In this document: piece after piece, positions 16,629 through 25,100 of the stretch
How the letters are laid out: each line of letters starts with the position of its first letter
Numbering within the stretch: the stretch's first letter is position 1
Position numbers and translations under genes: made by a program
The notes under the pieces: generated by a model
The model's input: only the letters and a program-made list of their open reading frames with translations
Database searches by the model: none
Told to the model about the DNA's origin: nothing
Source: JAZDPK01 sp043797615
GTDB lineage: Bacteria > Patescibacteriota > Patescibacteriia > UBA11705 > JABHMO01
NCBI GenBank assembly: GCA_043797615.1
Contig: JAZDPK010000030.1
Location: 17,252 to 81,251 of the forward strand
Length of the DNA: 64,000 nucleotides
Reading direction: 5' to 3'

Positions 16629-17174
16629 ATGAAAATAAGCAAGGGACAACATCGAATCGTTTTAATTTTTGACCAATTCGTTCTCAAGTTTCCCATATTT
16701 TATCCAATAAAAGCGTTGAAAAACTTCTTGCACTTTTCCAGAATCTCAAGCGTTAAAAAATGCTTAAGCTGGGATTCGAATGTATATTGTTCTCCGAGAA
16801 GATTACTGTTTAGAGTCTTAATCGAAAACTGGTATGAATTCTATTTTTATCAACGAACCCGCCTGCCGATATTGATGCCGACTTATTTTTCATTGTTCGG
16901 GTTTGCCAATTTGCAAAAACGCGGACAACCATTGGTTTTGAAGGAACGCTCGATACTATTCAATCAGCTGTACGATTTCACCAATTCTGAAGTTTTCGTA
17001 TCGTCTCATACGTTCGAGAATCCAAAAAATTTCAGTGTCGAAGACGGCAAACTTATGATAATCGATTATGGCGACAAACGAATCCACTGCGTGCTGATAA
17101 AATACGGCGATAAAATCCACAATGAATTCGATTTAAACTACGTTCGGCTGAAAAAGAACAAGGATCTTCCGTAA
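16629..17174 (+). CDS. Kinase-fold-like hypothetical protein, 181 aa
   Basis: ATG 16629 follows AAAGGAGAAAGC. I read it, tentatively, as a small degenerate protein-kinase-like fold: an N-terminal strand with Lys (IFDQFVLKFP), and near residues 127-151 HTFENPKNFSVEDGKLMIID followed by YGD, which aligns with HxDxxPxN...D(F/Y)G loops. The catalytic Asp of HRD is replaced, so it may be a pseudokinase or a distant phosphotransferase. It is on the opposite strand to the mreD-mrdA genes around it, and is flanked by inverted word repeats, which suggests insertion into that operon. Promoter, SD and terminator are all strong. Confidence 0.6.
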   Translation: MKISKGQHRIVLIFDQFVLKFPIFYPIKALKNFLHFSRISSVKKCLSWDSNVYCSPRRLLFRVLIENWYEFYFYQRTRLPILMPTYFSLFGFANLQKRGQPLVLKERSILFNQLYDFTNSEVFVSSHTFENPKNFSVEDGKLMIIDYGDKRIHCVLIKYGDKIHNEFDLNYVRLKKNKDLP

Positions 17175-17178
17175 CACT

Positions 17179-17210
17179 CGGGACAGCGAAAAATCGTTGT
17201 CCCGTTTTAT
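17179..17210 (+). terminator. Terminator
   Basis: CGGGACA (17179-17185) pairs with TGTCCCG (17198-17204), followed by TTTTATTTTT. Confidence 0.85.
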
Positions 17211-17273
17211 TTTTATTTAAATTTTAAGTTTTAAATTTATTTTGAATTTTGAGCTTTGAATTTTGTGCTTCTT
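17211..17273. repeat. Right arm of inverted word repeat around the kinase-like gene
   Basis: AAATTTTAAGTTTTAAATTT and TTTGAATTTTGAGC...TTTTGTGCTT are inverted relative to the arm at 16441-16548. The arm reaches the mreD stop codon. Confidence 0.65.
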
Positions 17274-17813
17274 TTATCTGCTCGTATCAATAAACACTGC
17301 CTTGAATCTGCGGCTCGTCAAATGAAAAACGATGAATATCGCGATCATTAAAATAAGATTGAGCAAAAGCTGCCAGCCGATATTCTGGACAAACGCATTG
17401 AGCGCGTTTTTGACCGAAAGCCAGTCTTTTGTCAGCCAGAAATGCTCCGCCGCCGACCAACTGGCGATGACAACGCCATAAACGACGGTGCCTGCGGCCG
17501 TCAATCCGATCAGCGCGTAAAAGGATTTGTTCGTCAGCAGCTTTTCGGCGATCTCATCCACCAGGCAGAGCACGAACACGAGCGCGAAAAGGATTACGCC
17601 GAAATGAAGCGCCGAATAAACATCAAGCGTCAGTCCGAGAATAAATCCATAAACCAGGGCCACCCGAAATTTATAGACGACGGCGATGAAAACCAGCGCG
17701 ACGAGTATCAAATTCAAGTCGCCGGCAATACCCGTCCTCGGCGAAACAACGGCCAGCTGTCCGGCGAGCAGCGCCAGCATGATCGCCGCGTGCTTAATTA
17801 TTGATTTCAGCAT
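17274..17813 (-). CDS. mreD: Rod-shape protein MreD
   Basis: 179 aa, five to six membrane segments (for example HAAIMLALLAGQLAVVSP, LNLILVALVFIAVVY, VILFALVFVLCLVDEIAE). It is identified by topology and by its position after mreC; MreD connects the MreB-MreC scaffold to the membrane. The ATG at 17813 overlaps the end of mreC by 20 bp, which supports translational coupling. Sequence motifs alone would be weak. Confidence 0.85.
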   Translation of the reverse strand: MLKSIIKHAAIMLALLAGQLAVVSPRTGIAGDLNLILVALVFIAVVYKFRVALVYGFILGLTLDVYSALHFGVILFALVFVLCLVDEIAEKLLTNKSFYALIGLTAAGTVVYGVVIASWSAAEHFWLTKDWLSVKNALNAFVQNIGWQLLLNLILMIAIFIVFHLTSRRFKAVFIDTSR

Positions 17814-18621
17814 TTTTATAGTATTTAATGATGTTAACCAAAAATAATTTCTGCGGATCAAACAGCATTTTTATCGACGCTTCCTGAAACAGCTCTTCGG
17901 GCGCGCTCCGCACGCTTTCAACCTGGCCGATGATGAGATTCGGCGGCACGCTGTTTTCCAGGCCGGAACTGACAATCAGGTCGTTCTCGCTTATCTGCTC
18001 GGCGCGCGGTATCAGCCGCATTTTCAATCCAAGGCCGAATTCGCCTTCGACCACGCCGGATGTTTTCGCCTCATTCTTGATTTTGGCCGCCACTTTGGAC
18101 GCGTCATCGTTGATAAGCAGGACGATCGAATAATTTTTTTCGACTTTCAGGATTTTCCCGATCAAGACGCCGCTGTCCGCGAGAACGGCGTATCCCTGGG
18201 CCACGCCCCGGCTCCAACCTTTGTCCAGAATGAGCGCATTCTGCGCCGCGTCCGCACTTTTACCGATCACCCGCGCAATTTCATATTCGTATTTCGCGCT
18301 TTCAAGAAAATGCAGCTGTTGCCGCAGGAAATCGTTTTCCTCTTTTTCCGTCAAGTAGAGATTTTTTTCCTTGAGCAGGGTCATCAGCTGGTCCTTCAAA
18401 ACTTTGTTTTCCTTGAGCAATTCACCTCGGCTTTGCAATGCCAGATAATTTTCGCCAATCTTGTTCGACAATCCGTACACCGCGCCGAGCACCGGGCGAG
18501 TGACGCAAACAACAACGTTTTCAATAACTCCGAGCGCGCCGATATAATGCAAAAAAAACAGCAGGGCGATTATTACGACTGCTATTATGGTTAGCTTGGA
18601 AGTGCGATTGAACAGAATCAT
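17794..18621 (-). CDS. mreC: Rod-shape protein MreC
   Basis: 275 aa. An N-terminal membrane anchor (about 10-28, LTIIAVVIIALLFFLHYIGA), a coiled coil (about 55-100, ELLKENKVLKDQLMTLLKEK) and the periplasmic-type double beta-barrel domain (ARVIGKSADAAQNALILDKG ... SGLENSVPPNLIIGQVESV). It links MreB filaments to PBP2. It overlaps mreD. Confidence 0.93.
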   Translation of the reverse strand: MILFNRTSKLTIIAVVIIALLFFLHYIGALGVIENVVVCVTRPVLGAVYGLSNKIGENYLALQSRGELLKENKVLKDQLMTLLKEKNLYLTEKEENDFLRQQLHFLESAKYEYEIARVIGKSADAAQNALILDKGWSRGVAQGYAVLADSGVLIGKILKVEKNYSIVLLINDDASKVAAKIKNEAKTSGVVEGEFGLGLKMRLIPRAEQISENDLIVSSGLENSVPPNLIIGQVESVRSAPEELFQEASIKMLFDPQKLFLVNIIKYYKNAEINN

Positions 18622-18623
18622 AA

Positions 18624-18777
18624 TGAAATTAACCTAATTATTCTAATTCACCTAATTAACCTAAATCAATCCCAATACTTAATTTCCTAATCATAAATAA
18701 TTTTGGAAATTTTATTTTTGTATTTTTTTCATTATTTAAAATAATTAGAACAATTAGATTAATTAGAATAATTTGTT
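18624..18777. repeat. CTAATT-word inverted repeat between mreB and mreC
   Basis: AACCTAATTATTCTAATTC ... CTAATTAACCTAA is answered 100 bp later by the inverted AATTAGAACAATTAGATTAA. It forms a long imperfect hairpin in the mreB-mreC mRNA. Confidence 0.7.
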
Positions 18778-19833
18778 TTATCTCACCATCTTCTCTTCGT
18801 TCGCCGACGGCAAGAGCACGTCGCTCAGCAATTTTTCATCGTCCAATAGCAAATTTATGCCGCGAATGGTGCAGGTGGTCGGATCGTCAGCGATGCGGAC
18901 CGGAATTTCCGTTTCCTTTGAAATTATCTTGTCGATGCCGCGGAGCAAGGCGCCCCCGCCGGTCAGGAGTATTCCCCTTTCGTAAATGTCGGCCACGAGT
19001 TCAGGCGGCGTCAGCTCAAGCACGCTTTTTACCGCATCGATGATCGCGCCGATCGAAACGGCGATCGCCTCGCGCACTTGATAGTCGGTGATGATGATTT
19101 CGCGGGGAAGGCCGCTGACCAGGTCTCGGCCGCGCATTTCAACGGACATTGCTTCGGCCAGAGCGAAAGCCGAGCCGATTTTGATTTTTATGCTGTCCGC
19201 GATTTTTTCGCCAATCATCAAATTGAAATGGTCGCGGGCGTATTGAACGATATTTTTATTCAGCTCGTCGCCGGCCACTTTAAGCGATTTCCAGAGCACG
19301 ACGCCGTGCAGGGAAATAACGGCGATTTCCGTCTTGCCGCCGCCGAGATTAATGATCATACTGCCGGACGCGTCCTGCACCGGCAAACGGCTGCCGATGG
19401 CCGAGGCCATGATTTCTTCAACAAGATAAACGCTGCCCGCGCCAGCGCCGAGCGCCGCGTCTTCCACCGCCTTCCTCTCCACTTCCGTTACGTCGAGCGG
19501 AATGCCGATGACCACAGCCGGCCGGGCGGTGAAATTGAAATTCTCTTGGAATATTTTGTCGAAAAAATATTTAAGCATCTTTTCCGTCACTTCAAAATCG
19601 GAAATCACGCCTTTAACCAAAGGATAGGCAATCGTAATGTATTGCGGGTTTTTTCCCACCATTTTCTGCGCGTCCTCGCCCACGGCGATGATCTGATCCA
19701 GGCGATTGTTGACCGCCACGACCGACGGCTCCTGAATCACAATGCCCTTGTCCTGCAGGCAGATGATCGTATGCTTGGTGCCGAGGTCGATGCCGATTTT
19801 TTTTGAGAATCTGCTTAAGAATTTTCTTAGCAT
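18778..19833 (-). CDS. mreB: Rod-shape actin homologue MreB
   Basis: 351 aa. Actin-type ATPase: phosphate-1 loop GIDLGTKHTII (about 14-24), NLGGGKTEIAVIS (phosphate-2), LLTGGGALLRGID (adenosine loop). MreB directs lateral wall synthesis through MreC, MreD, RodA and PBP2. The N-terminal MLRKFLSRF forms an amphipathic membrane-targeting helix. The start codon overlaps the end of proS by 7 bp, so the two genes share an mRNA. Confidence 0.97.
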   Translation of the reverse strand: MLRKFLSRFSKKIGIDLGTKHTIICLQDKGIVIQEPSVVAVNNRLDQIIAVGEDAQKMVGKNPQYITIAYPLVKGVISDFEVTEKMLKYFFDKIFQENFNFTARPAVVIGIPLDVTEVERKAVEDAALGAGAGSVYLVEEIMASAIGSRLPVQDASGSMIINLGGGKTEIAVISLHGVVLWKSLKVAGDELNKNIVQYARDHFNLMIGEKIADSIKIKIGSAFALAEAMSVEMRGRDLVSGLPREIIITDYQVREAIAVSIGAIIDAVKSVLELTPPELVADIYERGILLTGGGALLRGIDKIISKETEIPVRIADDPTTCTIRGINLLLDDEKLLSDVLLPSANEEKMVR

Positions 19834-21074
19834 ACCTTAGGCGGCGCAATGAACTGCGCCGTTAGCTCGTTAGTATCGATCATTATGATTTTATCTTCTG
19901 CGCGATATTTTATTTCCGCCTGATTTTTCGCCAAAGTTTTCTCGCTGACGACGATCCGGACGGGCAGGCCGATCAAATCGGCGTCGTTCAGCTTCACGCC
20001 GGCCGACTCTTCCCGGTCGTCGTATAAAACATCCACCCCGGCCGCAATCAATTCATCATAAATATTTTCCGCTTCTTTTTTCAGCTTAGCGTCTTTGCCG
20101 ATAAATAGCAAATGAGCTTTAAACGGCGCGATTTCCGTTGGCCAGACAATGCCTTTGTCGTCATGATGAATCTCCACGACCGCGCCCAGGACGCGGGACG
20201 GGCCGATGCCGTAACAGCCCATGAGCACCGCTTGTTCCTTGCCGCTTTCGTCGTTGTATTTCAAATCGAACGGCGTGGAATATTTAGCGTTCAATTTGAA
20301 AATATTGCCGACTTCGATCGCTCTATTGATCAAAAGAACGCTGCCGCACTCGCCGCATTTGGCAAAATCATCGAGAATTTCCTTGTTCTTGTGCCAGCCG
20401 CATTTGGAGCAGGAATAAACTTCGTCCTCGCCGAAATCGGAAAACACCTGGAATTCATGCGAATATTTGGAAAACGTGCCGCCGGACGCTTCTGCCAACT
20501 TCGCGTCAAGGCCGCAACGTTCAAAAATTTTGAAGTAAGCCTGCTTCGCCTGTTCATAATAAGAGTCCAAATCCTTCTCGTCGCGGTGGAAGCTGTACAG
20601 ATCTTTCATTGAAAATTCGCGGCCGCGCAAAAGACCGGACTTCGCTCTCGGCTCGTCGCGGAATTTGTCTTGAATCTGGAAAACGGCGATCGGCAGATCC
20701 TTGTACGAACTGATGAATTTTTTAAGGAGCGGCGTCACCACTTCCTCGTGCGTTGCGCCGAGCCCGTATTCCTTGCCGCTTGAACTTTTCAGTTTGAACA
20801 AAACGTCCAATCCGGTCCACCGTTCGGTCGTTTCCCAATTTTCCTTAGGAACAAGAGCCGGCATGAGGATTTCCTGTCCGCCGATGGCCGTTATCTCTTC
20901 GCGGATTATATTTTTTATTTTATTCAGCACTTTTAAACCGAGCGGAAGATAAGTGTAAACGCCGGACGTCAGCTTGTCGATGAAGCCGGCGCGGCCGAGC
21001 AGGCGCGAATTCACGCTTATTTCGTCTTTTGAAACATTCTTCGAAGTTTTGGCGAACAATTGGGATTGGCGCAT
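19827..21074 (-). CDS. proS: Prolyl-tRNA synthetase, short bacterial form
   Basis: Class II synthetase of 415 aa from ATG 21074 (only 4 bp after the preceding gene). Core motifs: TYLPLGLKVLNKI, the motif 2 region FRDEPRAKSGLLRGREF and, near the C-terminus, the anticodon domain (VDVLYDDREESAGVKLNDAD). Long bacterial ProRS has about 570 aa with an INS editing domain between motifs 2 and 3; here that insertion is missing. A small Cys4 segment (CSKCGWHKNK ... CGECGS) replaces it and may bind zinc. Mis-charging by Ala or Cys might need a separate editing enzyme. Confidence 0.94.
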   Translation of the reverse strand: MRQSQLFAKTSKNVSKDEISVNSRLLGRAGFIDKLTSGVYTYLPLGLKVLNKIKNIIREEITAIGGQEILMPALVPKENWETTERWTGLDVLFKLKSSSGKEYGLGATHEEVVTPLLKKFISSYKDLPIAVFQIQDKFRDEPRAKSGLLRGREFSMKDLYSFHRDEKDLDSYYEQAKQAYFKIFERCGLDAKLAEASGGTFSKYSHEFQVFSDFGEDEVYSCSKCGWHKNKEILDDFAKCGECGSVLLINRAIEVGNIFKLNAKYSTPFDLKYNDESGKEQAVLMGCYGIGPSRVLGAVVEIHHDDKGIVWPTEIAPFKAHLLFIGKDAKLKKEAENIYDELIAAGVDVLYDDREESAGVKLNDADLIGLPVRIVVSEKTLAKNQAEIKYRAEDKIIMIDTNELTAQFIAPPKVC

Positions 21075-21078
21075 AATT

Positions 21079-21462
21079 TTATCGGTTAAATTTTTTATAT
21101 GAAATGAAGAAAAGCTCGACAAAGCCGGCGGCTAGGACGATAATGATGAAATTCCACCAAGTAAGCGCGCGCATGCTCTGCAGAATGAGCGCGATGATCA
21201 TGAGGACGCCGAGCAGAATCCCCTGCCGCGACGCGCTTTGCACGTGCTTTTGCGGCACGTCTTCCGGATAAAGCCGGCAGCGCAGAAGCGAACCAACGAT
21301 GGAAAATGCGCCGGCCAAAAACAGGCCGAAGCACAGATAAAAAAGGATTATCGCCAGCCAGCTGCCCGGAGCCGGATTCATTGAAAAAACAACAAACAGC
21401 CAGGCGACGAGGCACAAGCCGGTGCAAACGCCCAGAATGATTAAATATCTTAATAAAGACAT
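21079..21462 (-). CDS. Four-helix membrane protein of unknown function, 127 aa
   Basis: Four predicted membrane segments (LIILGVCTGLCLVAWLFVVF, WLAIILFYLCFGLFLAGAFS, QGILLGVLMIIALILQ, WNFIIIVLAAGFVELFFIS) with a short charged loop RCRLYPEDVPQK. The role is unknown. It lies 4 bp before proS and is co-transcribed with the proS-mreB-mreC-mreD line. Confidence 0.75.
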   Translation of the reverse strand: MSLLRYLIILGVCTGLCLVAWLFVVFSMNPAPGSWLAIILFYLCFGLFLAGAFSIVGSLLRCRLYPEDVPQKHVQSASRQGILLGVLMIIALILQSMRALTWWNFIIIVLAAGFVELFFISYKKFNR

Positions 21463-21549
21463 ATTTACTTAGGAATAGTACGGACAGAACACTGTTCTGT
21501 CCGCTCATCGGAATGAAACGATAAACCTGTCCGCTCAATCAATATAATA

Positions 21550-21870
21550 TCATAAATCTTCCTTCAATTCAATTCCTTTTTGCACAATTTTTATCTTCTT
21601 CACGGGCTTGGCGCTGAATTTAGCGTTTATCGCTTGGGTCAGGCGCATTTGCTTGAATTTCAGCTCCTGGGCCATAATCGAATTGGCGCAGCCGAACGTT
21701 AAAACGCCGCTTTTCAAATGCAGGGCTTTGGCCAGCTCTTTGGCCTTGTTTCCCCAGAATTCAACGATCTTTTCGTTGGCAAACTCAACCACCATCGCGG
21801 CCTGCACCTGGCGGCCGAGAACGGATTTTTTTTGAAATGAAGTAGTTATTAAGCTGGAAAGTTTGTCCAT
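21550..21870 (-). CDS. dciA: DciA-like protein (DUF721), putative helicase loader
   Basis: 106 aa with the DUF721 core VLTFGCANSIMAQELKFKQM (about 57-76), which resembles a KH-like fold; the N-terminus is helical (VQAAMVVEFANEKIVEFWGNK). DciA loads the replicative helicase DnaB in bacteria that lack DnaC or DnaI. Length matches the short form. The gene is on its own, 88 bp before the membrane-protein gene. Confidence 0.75.
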   Translation of the reverse strand: MDKLSSLITTSFQKKSVLGRQVQAAMVVEFANEKIVEFWGNKAKELAKALHLKSGVLTFGCANSIMAQELKFKQMRLTQAINAKFSAKPVKKIKIVQKGIELKEDL

Positions 21871-21934
21871 ATTGACTTCATTAGATCTGCGGTTTTTTTA
21901 TTTGCGAGTCCGTGTCAAGCAGATTAAATATTTT

Positions 21935-22010
21935 TCATTAGGACACGAAGCAATCTTGGATGCAATCTTGATAAATATCTAAGAAATTATCCAAGATTGC
22001 GTCGCTCCGG
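21935..22010. repeat. GAAGCAATCTTG-word repeat
   Basis: CGAAGCAATCTTGG ... CAATCTTGA ... ATCCAAGATTGCGTCG is an inverted pair. The same word builds the perfect hairpin at 58117-58151 and recurs at 58549. Confidence 0.65.
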
Positions 22011-22105
22011 AAATCCTCAGCTCGCAAATAAAATGATCTTTTTTAGTGAGTGCCTTAATAATCTTCTTTAGCCGTCTTTATCCCCTTTTCTTTTCTTTTC
22101 CTTTC

Positions 22106-25100
22106 CTAAATTTTTTTGTATTCGCAGATATCCTTGTACCCGCAGTACTGGCACACGAACTGGCTCGGGCATGGCGCGAAATTCTGTTTTTTTATTTGTT
22201 CGATATTTTCAAGGAAGCGTTCTTTCAATTTTATCTTGTCGTTTTCCTTCGCGATAAACGGCACGAATTTGTTTTCGTCGAGATAATAATATTTCAAGCT
22301 GGCCACCGGCAATTTCAGAACTTCTTCCGCCGCGATTTGGTAAAAAACCAGCTGGCGCCGATCGTCGGTCGATAATTTTGATTCATCAGGCGCTTTGCCT
22401 GTTTTATAATCAATGATTTCGACTTTTCCGTTGTCAACGTCGTCGATGCGGTCGATCCGGCCGCTGAAATTGCAATCCCCTATCTTCATGTGAAAAGTCT
22501 GTTCTAAAAATTTAACCGCCGGCATTGTTTCGCGGAAAGTCTGATGGAAATTTTTCAAATGCTCTTTGCCTTTTTTATAATAATCCTCTTTCTGCGCTTT
22601 ATTTTCGTACCAATCGTCGGACCAGCATTCGTCATAAATTTTGTATAAATTTTCAAGCGATAAAATTTCAATGTTCGGTTTTTGTTCTTTGGCGACGAAC
22701 AAATCCGGCTGGACATTGCTCTGGGCGAGCGAACATTGCTCCAAGAATTTTTGCAAAGCGGCGTGAATAACGGATCCGAAGGTTAATTGCGGCCCGCCGA
22801 AAGTTTGGATTTTCAAAATGTTGGCGAACTTGTATTGCAACGGGCAGTTTTCGTACGTCCGCATCTGCGAAAAGCTGAAGCTCTTCGGCAATTCATAGTT
22901 GAATTCTTTTTCAACGCCTTTTCTTTCCGCGCTCTGCACGCCGTCGAATACGGTCTGATCTTTTTTAACGCACTTTTCATATTCTTCTTTTTTATAACCT
23001 AGTTCGGTTAAAAAACGCGATAGTTTCTTTTCTCTCGCTCCGCCGTAATTGTCCGCGGATGAGAAATACAATCCGCGCTTCGCCCTTGTCATCGCCACGT
23101 AAAAAAGCCGGCGCTCTTCTTCCAGATGAAAATCTCCTTCCGGAATATTTTCCTTGATCAACGCGTCGGGAATGGAAATCGTTTCCGTCCTTTCATCGGT
23201 CGGAAACTTGCGGTCGACCAGATTCGGAATGAAAACATAAGGATATTCCAGCCCTTTGGCGCTATGGATGGTCATGATTTTTACTGTTTCCGGCCCGGTT
23301 TCAAGGTCGAAAATAAGCCTCCCGCTCTCGCCCGCTTCCTGCTCCAATTTGAACAGCTCCATTAAATCTTTCAGCCGCGGATCGTTCGCATTGGTTTCAA
23401 ACTGCTGGATCTTTTTCAAAAACTGATTCAAATAGTCGATTTCCTCGCGCACTTCCCGCTCTTTCTTTTTCTGCACATGCGCCAGATAGCCGGAATTATA
23501 CATGAAGCTGAGTAAAATTTCCGACGGCTTTTTCATTTTGGCGATGGCGCTGTCTTTCTCGATTTGAACAATGATTTTGTTCAAAGACGCCAGCGTTTCC
23601 GGCGTTATTCCCGGAATCGCCGCCGCTTGTTTCACCGCTTCGAACAGCGACATCGTCTTTTCTTTAGCGTAATGCGCCAACTTGGCTGCTTGATCCGGCG
23701 CGATATGCAAAAATTCGAAATTCAAAACGCGGAACACGGCCGAACTCTCGTGATAATTGTCCAGCATTTTAAAGTAATTCAGAATATCCAGGACGATCGG
23801 CTTGTTGTAAAGGCCTTTCATCGCCAGAAATTGATAAGGAATATTCGCTTGCTCGAAAAGATTGATAAAGATGTTGGCGGTGTCGTTCGCGCGCACCAGA
23901 ATGGCGAAATCGGACCAGAGCGCGTTGTTCCGCTTTTGCAATTCAATAATTTTATCAACAACGAATCGGGCTTCGTCCTCGCCGGTCGCTTTGTGAATAT
24001 GGCTGATGCAGCAATTTTCTTTTAAATTTGATTTTAATTTCTTGTCGATGCCGAGCTTCGCTTCTAGGCGGTACGGATTGTTTTGGACGATGAATTTATA
24101 CGCCAAATCCAGGATTTCCTGGCACGAACGGAAATTTTCCGTGAGCACCACTTCTTTCGCTTCGGGAAAATCCTCCTTGAATTGCATGATGTTGCTGATC
24201 GACGCGCCGCGGAATTTGTAAATGGAATTATGGACCAAAATTCCGTTGGCAACGTAATTGTGAGTGCGGTCGACTTCCAAGTCGTAAACAAAAATAGTTT
24301 TCTCTTTTTCTTTTCTGTCGATAATTTGATCGTAAATTATTCCTTTTTTAGTCACAACGGGCAAAAACATGCCTTTCAACACATTGCTCGTCGGCATCAC
24401 CAATGCCTTGTTGACATTTGATTTCGCTTTTCCCGCTTTAAGGTAATGTTCAATTATTCCGCCGGTTTCATTTTGAATCTTTTTTGCTATTTTGCCGAGG
24501 TATGGAAGGTCAGCGCTTGCGATGCGTAGCCGCTTGCCGGATTTTTTGGCGTCTTGCATGACAAATCCCATCTTTTTCAATTTATCTATCGTCGGTTTGT
24601 GGCTGGTTTCAAGCGACAGGCAATGCAAAACCTGCGGCGTTTGCAAAAAAATCCCTTTCGTGTGTTTCGAACGGTAATTGCGCTGGCATAATTCCAGATT
24701 AATCTTGATTCTGACTTTATCGCCTCGGTTCACGGCGTCAAGACAAAATTGATGCGAATCAAGATCGATGTTAAAATCTTTTGCCAAACGGCGAACGCCT
24801 TCTTCAACGTTCAAATCCCGATACAGCTTTTCGCTCCATTTTCGTTTGGTCATTATGCCGTCTCTTTCTTGAAAGCAAACGGTCGGAATGCCGTATTTCA
24901 GAGACAACAATGTTTCCATATATCGCGCTTCTTCCTCGTTTTCGCATGATTTTACGGCGACGATTTTATCGGCCGATCTTTCCAGTCTAAGCCGGACAGA
25001 CAAATCATTGGTAATGCCGAGGCGCCAGCCCAATTCTTGCTTTTGCATCAAGTAAACGTAATAATATTGTTTGTCTTCATGCCCGGAATGAAAATGGTGA

